Of a DNA stretch of 64,000 nt, positions 56,629 through 64,000 are shown piece by piece. Positions within the stretch are counted from its first letter, which is position 1; each line of letters starts with the position of its first letter. The notes under the pieces were generated by a model, which saw only the letters and a list, made by a program, of their open reading frames with translations, was not told the DNA's origin and searched no databases. The stretch is from Aquariibacter sp964433315 (lineage in GTDB: Bacteria; Pseudomonadota; Gammaproteobacteria; Burkholderiales; Burkholderiaceae_C), in NCBI GenBank assembly GCA_964433315.1, contig CAYSQO010000002.1, positions 1 through 64,000 of the forward strand, read 5' to 3'. Made by a program: the position numbers and the translations under genes.

Positions 56629-59095
56629 GGCCAACGGCGCAGATACGCGGCCGGGCCGCAGTGGCCTCAGGCCCCGGCACTGGGCGCAGGCCCAGGCGGA
56701 GAACCCGCTGGCGCGCTTCATTCCGTTCTCGTCGCTGGTGAGCGCGCACGACGTGATCACACGCGGCGGCGACTATCTGCGCGTCTGGCGGATCGACGGC
56801 GTGGCCTTCGAGTGTGCCGACGACCACCAGATCGGCGAGCGGCACGAAGCTCTGTGCAGCCTGCTGCGCAACCTGGCCGGCGGGCAGTGGGCAGTGTGGA
56901 CCCACCGTTTGCACCGTGTGGTCACCGACAGCCTGCAGGACCCGGCGCAGGCCGGTTTCGCACGGGACCTGTCCCAGGCCTACCAGGCCAAGCTTGGCGA
57001 GCGCCGGATGATGAGCAACGAGCTCTACCTGACGCTGGTCTACCGGCCCAACGTGTCCCGAGTGAGCCGCGCCCTGCAGTCCACGCAGCGCACCCGCGCC
57101 GCCATCGCGGAAGCCCAGGCCGAGGCCCTGCGCGTGATGGAAGAGCGCACCGCCTTGGTCGGCCGGGTGCTGCGAGGATTTGGCCCCGAACTGCTGGGGA
57201 CCCGCGAGCGCCGCGGCCGGACCTACTCCGAGGTGGCCGAGTTCCTGGGCTACCTCGTCAACGGTTGCTGGCGACCGGTTCCGATGACCGCCGGCCCGCT
57301 GTACCGGACGCTGCCGACCGCGCGCCTGTTCTTCGGTGGCGACAAGCTCGAACTCCGCCAGGGCGACCAACGCCGCTATGCGGCCCTGGTGGACATCAAG
57401 GAGTACGCCGACGCCGTGGAGCCCGGCATCCTCAACGCGCTGCTCTACGAGGCCAGCGAGTTCATCGAGACGCAGAGCTTCTCGATCCTGCCGCGCCGCG
57501 AGGCCATGCGCGCGCTGGAGCTGCAGCGCGACCAGCTGATCGCCAGCGACGACGTGGTGGCGAGTCAGGTCGCGGAGATGGACGTGGCACTGAACGAACT
57601 CGGCGACGGCCAGTTCTGCATGGGCGAGTACCACTACAGCCTGGTCGTCTTCGGCGAGGACGTGGCCGATGCCGGCCGCCGTGCGGCGCAGGCGATCGGC
57701 GCTGTCGGCGAGGCCTCCAGCCTGCAGATGTCTCCGGTGGACCTGGTGGCCGATGCCGCCTGGTTCGCCCAGATGCCAGGCAACTGGCAATGGCGCCCCC
57801 GGGATGCCAAGCTCAGCTCACGGGCCTTCGCGGCACTGTCCAGCGGCCACAACTTCGCCCGCGGCAAACGCGACGGCAACCCCTGGGGCGAGGCGCTGGC
57901 CCTGCTGCGCACGCCCTCGGGCCAGCCCTTCTACCTGAACCTGCACAGCAGCCCGGAAGGTGAAGACTCCGCCGACAAGAAGCTGCCGGGCAACACGCTG
58001 ATCATCGGCTCGACCGGCGTCGGCAAGACGACGCTGGAGATGTTCCTGCTGACGCTGACGCGCAAGTGGGATCCGGCACCGCGCCTGGTGCTGTTCGACC
58101 TGGACCGCGGCTGCGAGATCGCGATCCGTGCGCTGGGTGGGCGGTACTTCACCCTTGAAGCCGGCAAGCCCACCGGCTGCAACCCGCTGCAGCGCGAGCC
58201 GACACCGGCGCGCATCCAGTTCTGGGAGCAGTTGATCCGTACCTGCATCGCCACGCCGGCCATGCCGCTGCTGCCGGCCGACGAGCGCGCCATCGCCGAT
58301 GCGGTCAAGGCCGTGGCGATGATGCCGGCGCCACTGCGCCGCTTCTCGACCGTGCGGCAGAACTTGCCCAAGGCGGGCGAGAACAGCCTCTTCGAGCGGC
58401 TCGGCCGCTGGTGCCAGGGTGGCGCGCTGGGCTGGGTCTTCGACCAGGCAGACGACCGCCTGCTCGACCTGAACGCCGCCAACGTCATCGGGTTCGACAC
58501 CACCGAGTTCCTCGACCTCCCCGAAGTCCGCACGCCGGTCATGATGTACCTGCTGCAGGTGATGGAAGAACTCGTCAACGGCGAGCGGCTGATCTACGTG
58601 ATCTCGGAGTTCTGGAAGGCGCTGAGCCACGAGATCTTCAGCGACTTCGCCAAGCAGAAGCAGAAGACGATCCGCAAGCAGAACGGCCTGGGGATCTTCG
58701 ACACCCAGAGTCCGTCCGACGTGCTGCGCCACGCCATCGGCCGCACGATGATCGAACAGAGCGTGACCAAGATCTTCCTCGCCAACCCGGAGGCGGTGCG
58801 CGAGGAATACGTCGACGGCTTCGGGCTGACGCAGGCCGAGTTCGACATCGTGCGCAGCCTCGGCGCGCAGGGCGGCCGGCGCTTCCTCGTGAAGCAAGGC
58901 CACGCCAGCGCGATCTGCGAGCTGGACCTCGCCGGGCTCGAGGACTTCATCACCGTGCTCTCGGCCACCACCGATAACGTGGCCCTGCTCGATGCCGTGC
59001 GCGAGCGGCATGGCAACGATCCGTTTCAATGGCTTCCGGTTCTCCTTCGTGAGGTTCACGATCGCAGGTTTCGTACCTCCAGGAGAGCCGCATGA
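56612..59095 (+). CDS. virB4: VirB4 type IV secretion ATPase
   Basis: 827 residues: an N-terminal CagE-type domain (about 1-420), then a C-terminal ATPase with Walker A GSTGVGKTTLEM (about 470). The region of Walker B reads IYVISEFWKAL: family members usually have Asp before the Glu (I-D-E), here Ser. QKTIRKQNGLGIFDTQSPSDVL and the C-terminal blocks are typical of VirB4 in MPF-T systems. It powers pilus assembly and substrate movement. Start at 56612; ATG at 56621 is an alternative. Confidence 0.95.
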   Translation: MLGMSKANGADTRPGRSGLRPRHWAQAQAENPLARFIPFSSLVSAHDVITRGGDYLRVWRIDGVAFECADDHQIGERHEALCSLLRNLAGGQWAVWTHRLHRVVTDSLQDPAQAGFARDLSQAYQAKLGERRMMSNELYLTLVYRPNVSRVSRALQSTQRTRAAIAEAQAEALRVMEERTALVGRVLRGFGPELLGTRERRGRTYSEVAEFLGYLVNGCWRPVPMTAGPLYRTLPTARLFFGGDKLELRQGDQRRYAALVDIKEYADAVEPGILNALLYEASEFIETQSFSILPRREAMRALELQRDQLIASDDVVASQVAEMDVALNELGDGQFCMGEYHYSLVVFGEDVADAGRRAAQAIGAVGEASSLQMSPVDLVADAAWFAQMPGNWQWRPRDAKLSSRAFAALSSGHNFARGKRDGNPWGEALALLRTPSGQPFYLNLHSSPEGEDSADKKLPGNTLIIGSTGVGKTTLEMFLLTLTRKWDPAPRLVLFDLDRGCEIAIRALGGRYFTLEAGKPTGCNPLQREPTPARIQFWEQLIRTCIATPAMPLLPADERAIADAVKAVAMMPAPLRRFSTVRQNLPKAGENSLFERLGRWCQGGALGWVFDQADDRLLDLNAANVIGFDTTEFLDLPEVRTPVMMYLLQVMEELVNGERLIYVISEFWKALSHEIFSDFAKQKQKTIRKQNGLGIFDTQSPSDVLRHAIGRTMIEQSVTKIFLANPEAVREEYVDGFGLTQAEFDIVRSLGAQGGRRFLVKQGHASAICELDLAGLEDFITVLSATTDNVALLDAVRERHGNDPFQWLPVLLREVHDRRFRTSRRAA

Positions 59096-59499
59096 ATGCC
59101 GTTCGTCATCTCCTCGCGCTGGTCGCGCTGGCACTCGCCGCCACCACAGCAAGCGCCCAGTTCGTCAAGGGCAACGAGGCCGTCAAGGTGATGCCCGATG
59201 GGACCAAGAAGGTGGAGACGCCTCCGCTGCCATCCACCACCCTGGGCGCTCCCTGCGCCGCCGACAACCCTGCCTGCACGGCGAGTGGTTGGCGAATGGT
59301 CGAGACCGCGGACGGCCTCCGTGAGTGCACGGAGATCTACGCACGCCCGGGGACTTGTCGACCATCGACGTTTGGGACGGAGAAGCGGCCGCGCTTGTGG
59401 ATCGTCAAGACACGTGGCCAGTGGATGCAGTGCCAATTCCCCGACATCAGCAGCAAGTGTGTGAGTACCAAGGCGCTGCCCTACAGCGCCATTCAGTGA
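59092..59499 (+). CDS. Secreted six-cysteine protein of unknown function in T4SS operon
   Basis: 135 residues, coupled to virB4 by ATGA. Sec signal (MNAVRHLLALVALALAATTASA, cleavage before Q-FVKG). The mature part has six Cys (APC, NPAC, REC, GTC, MQC, SKC), so three disulfides are possible. No lipobox, so it is not a usual VirB7 or Eex lipoprotein. It takes the slot where virB5/eex often lie. Unknown function; an exclusion protein or pilus-associated factor would fit. Confidence 0.75.
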   Translation: MNAVRHLLALVALALAATTASAQFVKGNEAVKVMPDGTKKVETPPLPSTTLGAPCAADNPACTASGWRMVETADGLRECTEIYARPGTCRPSTFGTEKRPRLWIVKTRGQWMQCQFPDISSKCVSTKALPYSAIQ

Positions 59500-59512
59500 T
59501 CGAGGTGACGCC

Positions 59513-60613
59513 ATGTTCTCTTGGGTGGGATCGCAGTTCGATGGAGTGCTGAACACCTACGTGCTTGGCGTCGTATCGGCCTTGATGACCGGGATCGCGC
59601 CCATCGCATTGACCGCCATGACGCTCTGGGTTGCGCTCTACGGCTGGGCAGTCCTGCGCAACGAGGTGTCCGAGACCCTGCCGGTCTTCATGTGGAAGGT
59701 GTTCAAGATTGGCCTCGTTCTGGCCTTTGCGCTGCAGTCGGGCTTCTACATCAGCAACGTGTCTGACACCGCGAATGCGCTCGCGACTGGCGTGGCAACG
59801 ACCTTCCTGCCGACCGTCGCCAATCCCGCGACGATCGCAACTCCGTACGCGATCCTCGACGCTTTCAACGACAAGGCGAGCCAGTTGGTACTCGACCTGT
59901 TGAAGGAGGCCGGGATCATGCGACTTGACCTGGTCTTCGCGGCGGTGGTCACTGCGTTCGGGAACGTCATCTTCCTGTGCATAGCGCTCTTCGTCATCAC
60001 GCTCGCCAAGGTCTTCCTGACCTTCGTGATCGCGGTGGGACCGCTGTTCGTCCTGTGCCTTGCGTGGCGGCCGACAGCTCGCTTCTTCGACAGCTGGCTG
60101 TCGATGGTGCTGAACGCCGTGGTGCTGACGTGGTTCGCATTCTTCGCGCTCGGACTCAGCGCCTACATGTGCGACGCCCTGGTGCAGGCGATTCAGGATC
60201 AGGGTGGCTTCCTCGGCCCGACCTTCAACGTCGTCGGCGAGAGCCTCAAGTACTGCATCGTGATGATCCTGATGGCCATCATCTGCTTCCAGGCCCCGAG
60301 CCTCGCCTCTGCCCTCACCGGCGGCGCCGCGGTTCAGCAGGGCATCCAGATGATCCAGAACGCCATGATGGTCTCGGGCCTGCGCTCTGCATCCTCTGCA
60401 AGGAGCGCCGGTGCTGCGGGCACGGCCGGTGGAGTGGTCCGGGCAGGTGCAGGCATCCCCTACGCCGCAGGCCAGGCGACCGGCGCCGCTGCGGCTGCGA
60501 CCGGCCGCGCGGCCGGTGCCATGGCCGCCGGTGCGGGCACCGTAGTCCGACAGGGCTACGGCGCGGTGAAGACCGCCGCCTACAAGCTCGCCGCGTTGCG
60601 CGGCCGAGCGTAG
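59513..60613 (+). CDS. virB6: VirB6/TrbL polytopic channel protein
   Basis: 366 residues with five to six membrane helices between about 20 and 270 and a Gly/Ala-rich C-terminal tail (about 290-366; GVVRAGAGIPYAAGQATGAA...). IALTAMTLWVALYGWAVLRNEVSE and FLTFVIAVGPLFVLCLAWRPTARFFDSWLSMVLN are VirB6 signatures. It forms part of the inner-membrane DNA channel. 13 bp after the six-Cys gene. Confidence 0.92.
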   Translation: MFSWVGSQFDGVLNTYVLGVVSALMTGIAPIALTAMTLWVALYGWAVLRNEVSETLPVFMWKVFKIGLVLAFALQSGFYISNVSDTANALATGVATTFLPTVANPATIATPYAILDAFNDKASQLVLDLLKEAGIMRLDLVFAAVVTAFGNVIFLCIALFVITLAKVFLTFVIAVGPLFVLCLAWRPTARFFDSWLSMVLNAVVLTWFAFFALGLSAYMCDALVQAIQDQGGFLGPTFNVVGESLKYCIVMILMAIICFQAPSLASALTGGAAVQQGIQMIQNAMMVSGLRSASSARSAGAAGTAGGVVRAGAGIPYAAGQATGAAAAATGRAAGAMAAGAGTVVRQGYGAVKTAAYKLAALRGRA

Positions 60614-60639
60614 TCATCAACCAGTTGAAGGAGCGTGAG

Positions 60640-61344
60640 ATGAAGACTCGTCTGAAGGCCGCTGCCGCCGCTGTCCTCGTTGCCGGAAGCCTCGGTGCCG
60701 GGAGCGCCCGCGCACAGGGCATCCCCGTCATCGACATCGCCAACCTGATCCAGACCATCCTGCAGGTCCTGAACGATGTCACCGAGATCAGCAACCAGGT
60801 GCAGCAGATCACCCAGTTGCAGGACCAGCTGAACAGCATCAACGGCATCCGCAACCTCGGCAACGTGTTCAACAACCCGATGCTGAAGAACTACGTGCCG
60901 GCCGAGGCCTACACCTACCTCAACGCGATCAACACCTCGGGGTACTCGGGCCTGAACGGCACGGCCAAGGCGCTGCGGGACGCCGGCATGGTCTACAACT
61001 GCATGGACCTGACCGGCGATGCCCGGACCAGCTGCCAGGCCACGCTGGCACAGCCGTACCAGCAAAAGGGCCTGCTGCAGGATGCGATGAAGTCGGCGGC
61101 CGGTCGCCTGTCGCAGATCCAGTCGCTGATGGGCCAGATCAACGCCACGTCCGACCAGAAGGCAGTGCAGGAGATCCAGGCTCGCATCGGCGCCGAGAAC
61201 GCGCTGCTGGCGCACGAGATGTCCCAGGTGCAAATGCTGCAGGGCATGGCCGACAGCGAGGAGCGCATCGCGCGGTCGCGTGAGCGGGAGCGGCAGTACC
61301 AGATGCTCGTGCGCACGGGCAAGGTGGCTGACTACCTGCCCTGA
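60640..61344 (+). CDS. virB5: VirB5 minor pilin/adhesin
   Basis: A 234-residue exported protein: Sec signal ending SARAQ (about residue 25), then IPVIDIANLIQTILQVLNDVTEISNQVQQITQLQDQLNSI, helical and Gln-rich as VirB5 is, and a C-terminal helical bundle. It tips the pilus. Its position after virB6 rather than before it is unusual. Confidence 0.88.
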   Translation: MKTRLKAAAAAVLVAGSLGAGSARAQGIPVIDIANLIQTILQVLNDVTEISNQVQQITQLQDQLNSINGIRNLGNVFNNPMLKNYVPAEAYTYLNAINTSGYSGLNGTAKALRDAGMVYNCMDLTGDARTSCQATLAQPYQQKGLLQDAMKSAAGRLSQIQSLMGQINATSDQKAVQEIQARIGAENALLAHEMSQVQMLQGMADSEERIARSRERERQYQMLVRTGKVADYLP

Positions 61345-61401
61345 TCCTCGATCCCTGAACTGCTGCGCCGGAATCGCGGCGCAGCCCCACGGAGGTCCCT
61401 C

Positions 61402-62175
61402 ATGAGTGCCGTCCTGACGCCAGGAAGAGCCGCTGCATTGCCTGATCGCTCACGCGACACCGGCAAGGCGGCCGCCGAGACGACCGCAATCGTCGCAAAC
61501 CGTGCATGGGAAGTCGACCGTGCGCTGATGCTGGAACGCTCCGAGCGCCGGGCCTGGTGGGTGGCCATCGCGGGCCTGGCACTTGGCCTGATCGGCATCG
61601 CGGCCGTTTTCGTCCAGGGCCCGCTGCGCCGCGTGGTGGAGATCCCTATCGTGGTCGATCGCGTCACCGGCGAGGCCACGATCCAGCAACGCCTGGCCGT
61701 CGAGACCATCCCACCGATGGAGGCGCTCGACAAACACAACCTCGCCACCTTCGTGCGTGCCCGCGAGGGCTACAGCTGGATGTTCCTGCAGCGCGACTTC
61801 GACCAGGTGGCGCGCATGGCGGTACCTGCCGTGTTCGCCGACTACAACCGCCAGTTCGAGGGCGACGCCGCGCTGCAGAAGAAGATCGGCGCCGCAGAGG
61901 ACTGGCGCATCAATGTCATCGGTGTGCGGCTGGCCGCGTCCGGGCGCTCCGGCAACAAGGGCGAGGCGACGGTCACCTACGACAAGGTGGTACGCCTGAC
62001 GGACCGCAACCTCCCCGAGGTGACTACGCGGCATGTGGCCAGCGTCGTCTTCCAGTACCAACCCAAGGTGCTGGCCAAGGAGCGTGATCGGCTCGAGAAC
62101 CCCTTCGGCTTCGTCGTTACGGCCTACCGGTCCGATCCCGAGATCAACACCACCGGCCCGGGAGCCAAGCCATGA
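61402..62175 (+). CDS. virB8: VirB8 bitopic channel-assembly protein
   Basis: 257 residues: short cytoplasmic part, one membrane helix (about 50-72, WWVAIAGLALGLIGIAAVFVQ), and a periplasmic NTF2-like domain with YDKVVRLTDRNLP and the TRHVASVVFQYQPKVLAKERDRLENPFGFVVTAYRSDPE end typical of the family. It nucleates the channel. virB9 overlaps its stop (ATGA). Confidence 0.94.
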   Translation: MSAVLTPGRAAALPDRSRDTGKAAAETTAIVANRAWEVDRALMLERSERRAWWVAIAGLALGLIGIAAVFVQGPLRRVVEIPIVVDRVTGEATIQQRLAVETIPPMEALDKHNLATFVRAREGYSWMFLQRDFDQVARMAVPAVFADYNRQFEGDAALQKKIGAAEDWRINVIGVRLAASGRSGNKGEATVTYDKVVRLTDRNLPEVTTRHVASVVFQYQPKVLAKERDRLENPFGFVVTAYRSDPEINTTGPGAKP

Positions 62176-63092
62176 AGCCGCTGGCCTTGTTGGCTGCCTT
62201 CATTGGCGCAGCACTCTGCGGCATCGCGACGGCTGCGCCCGAAACCGCAGACCCGCGTCTGCGCGAGGTGCTCTATGACCCGCGCGCGGTGGTCACCGTG
62301 CCGGTCAAGCGCGGCGTCGTTACGTTGGTCGTCCTTGACCCCGACGAGTCGATCACCGAAGTCGCGGCTGGCCTGGGTGGCGACTGCACGAAGGCCGATG
62401 CCGCGTGGTGCATCGCAGTCCAGCCGGGAGGCCGGAACCTGTTCGTCAAGGCAAAGAGCTCGGCCAGCGCCGCGAATAACTTGGCCGTGGTCACCGACCG
62501 TCGCACGCACACCTTCCGCTTCGTGGTCCTGGCCGACGGGGATCCCAAGCCGCCGGTGTACAGGCTCGTGGTCAAGGCTCCGCCGCGCCCGGTGCCTCCG
62601 GCACGCCTCGCCCTGCGCGAGGACGTGCCGCTCGTCGCGCTGCCGGTGGTACCGCCGCCTCCTCCGCCCCAGCAGATCGTTGCGGAGCGTCTGCAGGCCA
62701 AGCCGCAGGTGATGAACACCCAGTACTCGATCGCCGAAGGCACCGGCTCGCAGGACATCGTGCCGACATTGGTCTACGACGACGGTCGCTTCACCTACCT
62801 GCGCTTCCCCGGCAACCGTGAGGTGCCGGCCGTGTTCCATGTGCTGGGCGACGGCAGCGAGACGCTCGTCAACGCCCGCATGGAAGACGACCTGCTGGTG
62901 GTCGATCGCGTCAGCCGCAAGTTGATGCTGCGCGCCGGCTCGGCCGTCGTCGGCCTCTGGAATGAGGCCTTCGACCTGGACGGGCGGCCACCCGGCGACG
63001 GCACCACGGTGCCCGGCGTGCAGCGCGTGCTCAAGGCCGATGCCGGTGGCAGCAACGCGCAGCCCGGCGCGCGGAAGGGAGCAACGCCATGA
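62172..63092 (+). CDS. virB9: VirB9 outer-membrane core-complex protein
   Basis: A 306-residue exported protein: Sec signal (about 1-21), N-terminal domain beginning DPRLREVLYDPRAVVTVPVKRG, a Pro-rich linker (about 135-170; PVVPPPPPPQQ) and the C-terminal domain (about 190-275; PTLVYDDGRFTYLRFPGNREVPAVFHVLGDGSETLVNAR) that binds VirB7 and VirB10. Coupled at both ends. Confidence 0.95.
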   Translation: MKPLALLAAFIGAALCGIATAAPETADPRLREVLYDPRAVVTVPVKRGVVTLVVLDPDESITEVAAGLGGDCTKADAAWCIAVQPGGRNLFVKAKSSASAANNLAVVTDRRTHTFRFVVLADGDPKPPVYRLVVKAPPRPVPPARLALREDVPLVALPVVPPPPPPQQIVAERLQAKPQVMNTQYSIAEGTGSQDIVPTLVYDDGRFTYLRFPGNREVPAVFHVLGDGSETLVNARMEDDLLVVDRVSRKLMLRAGSAVVGLWNEAFDLDGRPPGDGTTVPGVQRVLKADAGGSNAQPGARKGATP

Positions 63093-64000
63093 CGCAGGAC
63101 CCGCGCGAGCACGAGCCCAGCCTGGGCGCCGAGGCCGCGGCAGATGGCAACACCATCTCGCCGCTGCCCGGTGAGCCCGGCATCCCCAACGTCGCGGCCC
63201 GGCAGCGCATCTCGATATCGAAGAAGGGGCTGCTGGCCGTGGCCCTGCTCATCGGCTCCATGGTGGCGGTCGCCGCGTACACGGTCCAGCGCGTCTCGGC
63301 CAGCGGCAAGAAGGCCGACGAGGCGGAGTCCAAGCTGGTGAAGGACAAGCCCACCGCGGCGACGTCCGAACCTCGCCGGCTGGAGATGCCCCCGGCACCA
63401 GCCGCGAGCGCCGCCGTGGCCACCGCGCCGCGCATCCCGGCGCTGACCCCCACGGCCGAGGAACTGGCCGAACCCATCGGCGTCCGACGGACCGGATCGG
63501 GGGCGCCCGCATCGGGTGGCCCGAAAGCGGTCTCACCCGAGGATGCCCCCGTCCTGCTGGTCACCACACGCCCGGGTGCCCTCCCACCGCCCGGGGCCTC
63601 CACCCGGAGGGCGGATGCCGGCGCCCCCTCCACCGAGGGAGCATCGCCCTCCGAAACCGCCGAGCCCAACGATCCGGTCGCGGCAACGTCCCGCAACCTG
63701 CAGGCCTACCAGCGACAGCTTCAAGGCATGCTGGAGAGCCTGACCAAGACCGCCGCGATGGCGACCGGCCAGGCGACCGGGACCATGCCATCGGGGGCAC
63801 TCCTCGGTGGGCCCCCGGCCGCGGGCACCCCACCCGTGGGAACGCCCGCCGCCGGAGGGGGCCTGTTCGGGGGCCAGCTTCAGGGATCCTCCACCCCGAA
63901 GGTGGCCGCCTCGATGCTCGGCAACCGCAGCCTGACGCTGCCCAAGGGCACGGCCTTCACCTGTGCGCTCAAGACCAAGGTGATCAGCGCCACGTCGGGC
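63089..64000 (+). CDS. virB10: VirB10 channel protein, 3' end beyond window
   Basis: The first 304 codons of VirB10. Short cytoplasmic N-terminus, one membrane helix (about 52-71), then a long Pro/Ala/Thr-rich periplasmic spacer and the start of the TrbI-like core: near the window edge SMLGNRSLTLPKGTAFTCALKTKV matches the L.KGT.I.C.L.T signature. The C-terminal antenna is beyond 64000. It spans both membranes and transmits energy to the channel. Start overlaps the virB9 stop. Confidence 0.93.
   Translation, partial: MTQDPREHEPSLGAEAAADGNTISPLPGEPGIPNVAARQRISISKKGLLAVALLIGSMVAVAAYTVQRVSASGKKADEAESKLVKDKPTAATSEPRRLEMPPAPAASAAVATAPRIPALTPTAEELAEPIGVRRTGSGAPASGGPKAVSPEDAPVLLVTTRPGALPPPGASTRRADAGAPSTEGASPSETAEPNDPVAATSRNLQAYQRQLQGMLESLTKTAAMATGQATGTMPSGALLGGPPAAGTPPVGTPAAGGGLFGGQLQGSSTPKVAASMLGNRSLTLPKGTAFTCALKTKVISATSG

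Larger units (their letters stand above)
47671..64000. mobile_element. Integrative conjugative element (left part), next to tRNA-Asn
   Basis: From the 3' end of tRNA-Asn onward the gene content changes to mobile functions: AlpA-like regulator, ParB-like partition protein, LuxR-type regulator and a VirB type IV secretion operon. The DNA also looks less GC-rich (A/T-containing codons, poorer third-position bias). The tRNA 3' end is the usual attachment site of tyrosine-integrase elements. Integrase, relaxase, coupling protein, virB7/virB11 and the far att site are outside the window, so this is one part of the element. An integrated plasmid is the alternative. Confidence 0.72.

Overview
The window is GC-rich chromosomal DNA from a betaproteobacterium, most likely a member of the Burkholderiales near the Rubrivivax/Leptothrix/Ideonella group. 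This placement is inferred from gene content: an intracellular polyhydroxybutyrate depolymerase, flavocytochrome c sulfide dehydrogenase, the order alaA-hom-thrC-mobB-moeA-moaD-moaE-crcB-clpB, and very GC-rich codons. No database search was run.

Positions 1-47670 are ordinary core chromosome. From left to right they hold an RND efflux permease; a GGDEF sensor; tRNA-Ser beside serS; ispH-fkpB; radC and an Smr nuclease; ispF-ispD; mfd; sulfide dehydrogenase fccAB; serB; a flavin-reductase-like protein; a 78-bp tandem repeat array; an RraA-like protein; a cupin; a GST; phaZ; an MFS exporter with a divergent AraC regulator; nadA-nadC; a Tat-exported DUF1800/DUF1501 pair; nadB; and clpB behind an excellent sigma-32 promoter. 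Next come crcB, the molybdopterin genes moaE-moaD-moeA-mobB, thrC-hom-alaA, an Mth938-like protein, bcp, a PIN-PhoH ATPase, an ABM-fold protein, and a TonB-dependent receptor preceded by a TPP riboswitch, so it probably imports thiamine or a precursor. The core ends at tRNA-Asn(GTT).

Positions 47671-64000 look like one end of an integrative conjugative element lying against tRNA-Asn. Next to the tRNA are a terminator, a tandem 11-bp repeat, a PIN-like hypothetical protein, an AlpA-type regulator, a small membrane protein and a large ParB-like protein. Then come an approximately 0.86-kb segment rich in inverted repeats, a small unknown gene overlapping a LuxR-type regulator, and an MnmH-like (tRNA 2-selenouridine synthase-like) rhodanese protein that has lost its P-loop. 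After that runs a P-type (VirB/MPF-T) type IV secretion operon: trbM/kikA-like, virB1, virB2, virB3, virB4, a six-cysteine secreted protein, virB6, virB5, virB8, virB9, and virB10 cut by the window edge. Integrase, relaxase, coupling protein, virB7, virB11 and the other att site are not in view.

The most unusual signals are: (1) a composite motif GTCATCGC-N20-CCTAGAGTT that occurs in both divergent control regions of the element; (2) the P-loop-less MnmH paralogue beside the conjugation operon; (3) the TPP riboswitch on an outer-membrane receptor; (4) the 4.3-copy, 78-bp hairpin-bearing tandem repeat; and (5) the repeat-rich, possibly origin-bearing segment between parB and luxR.
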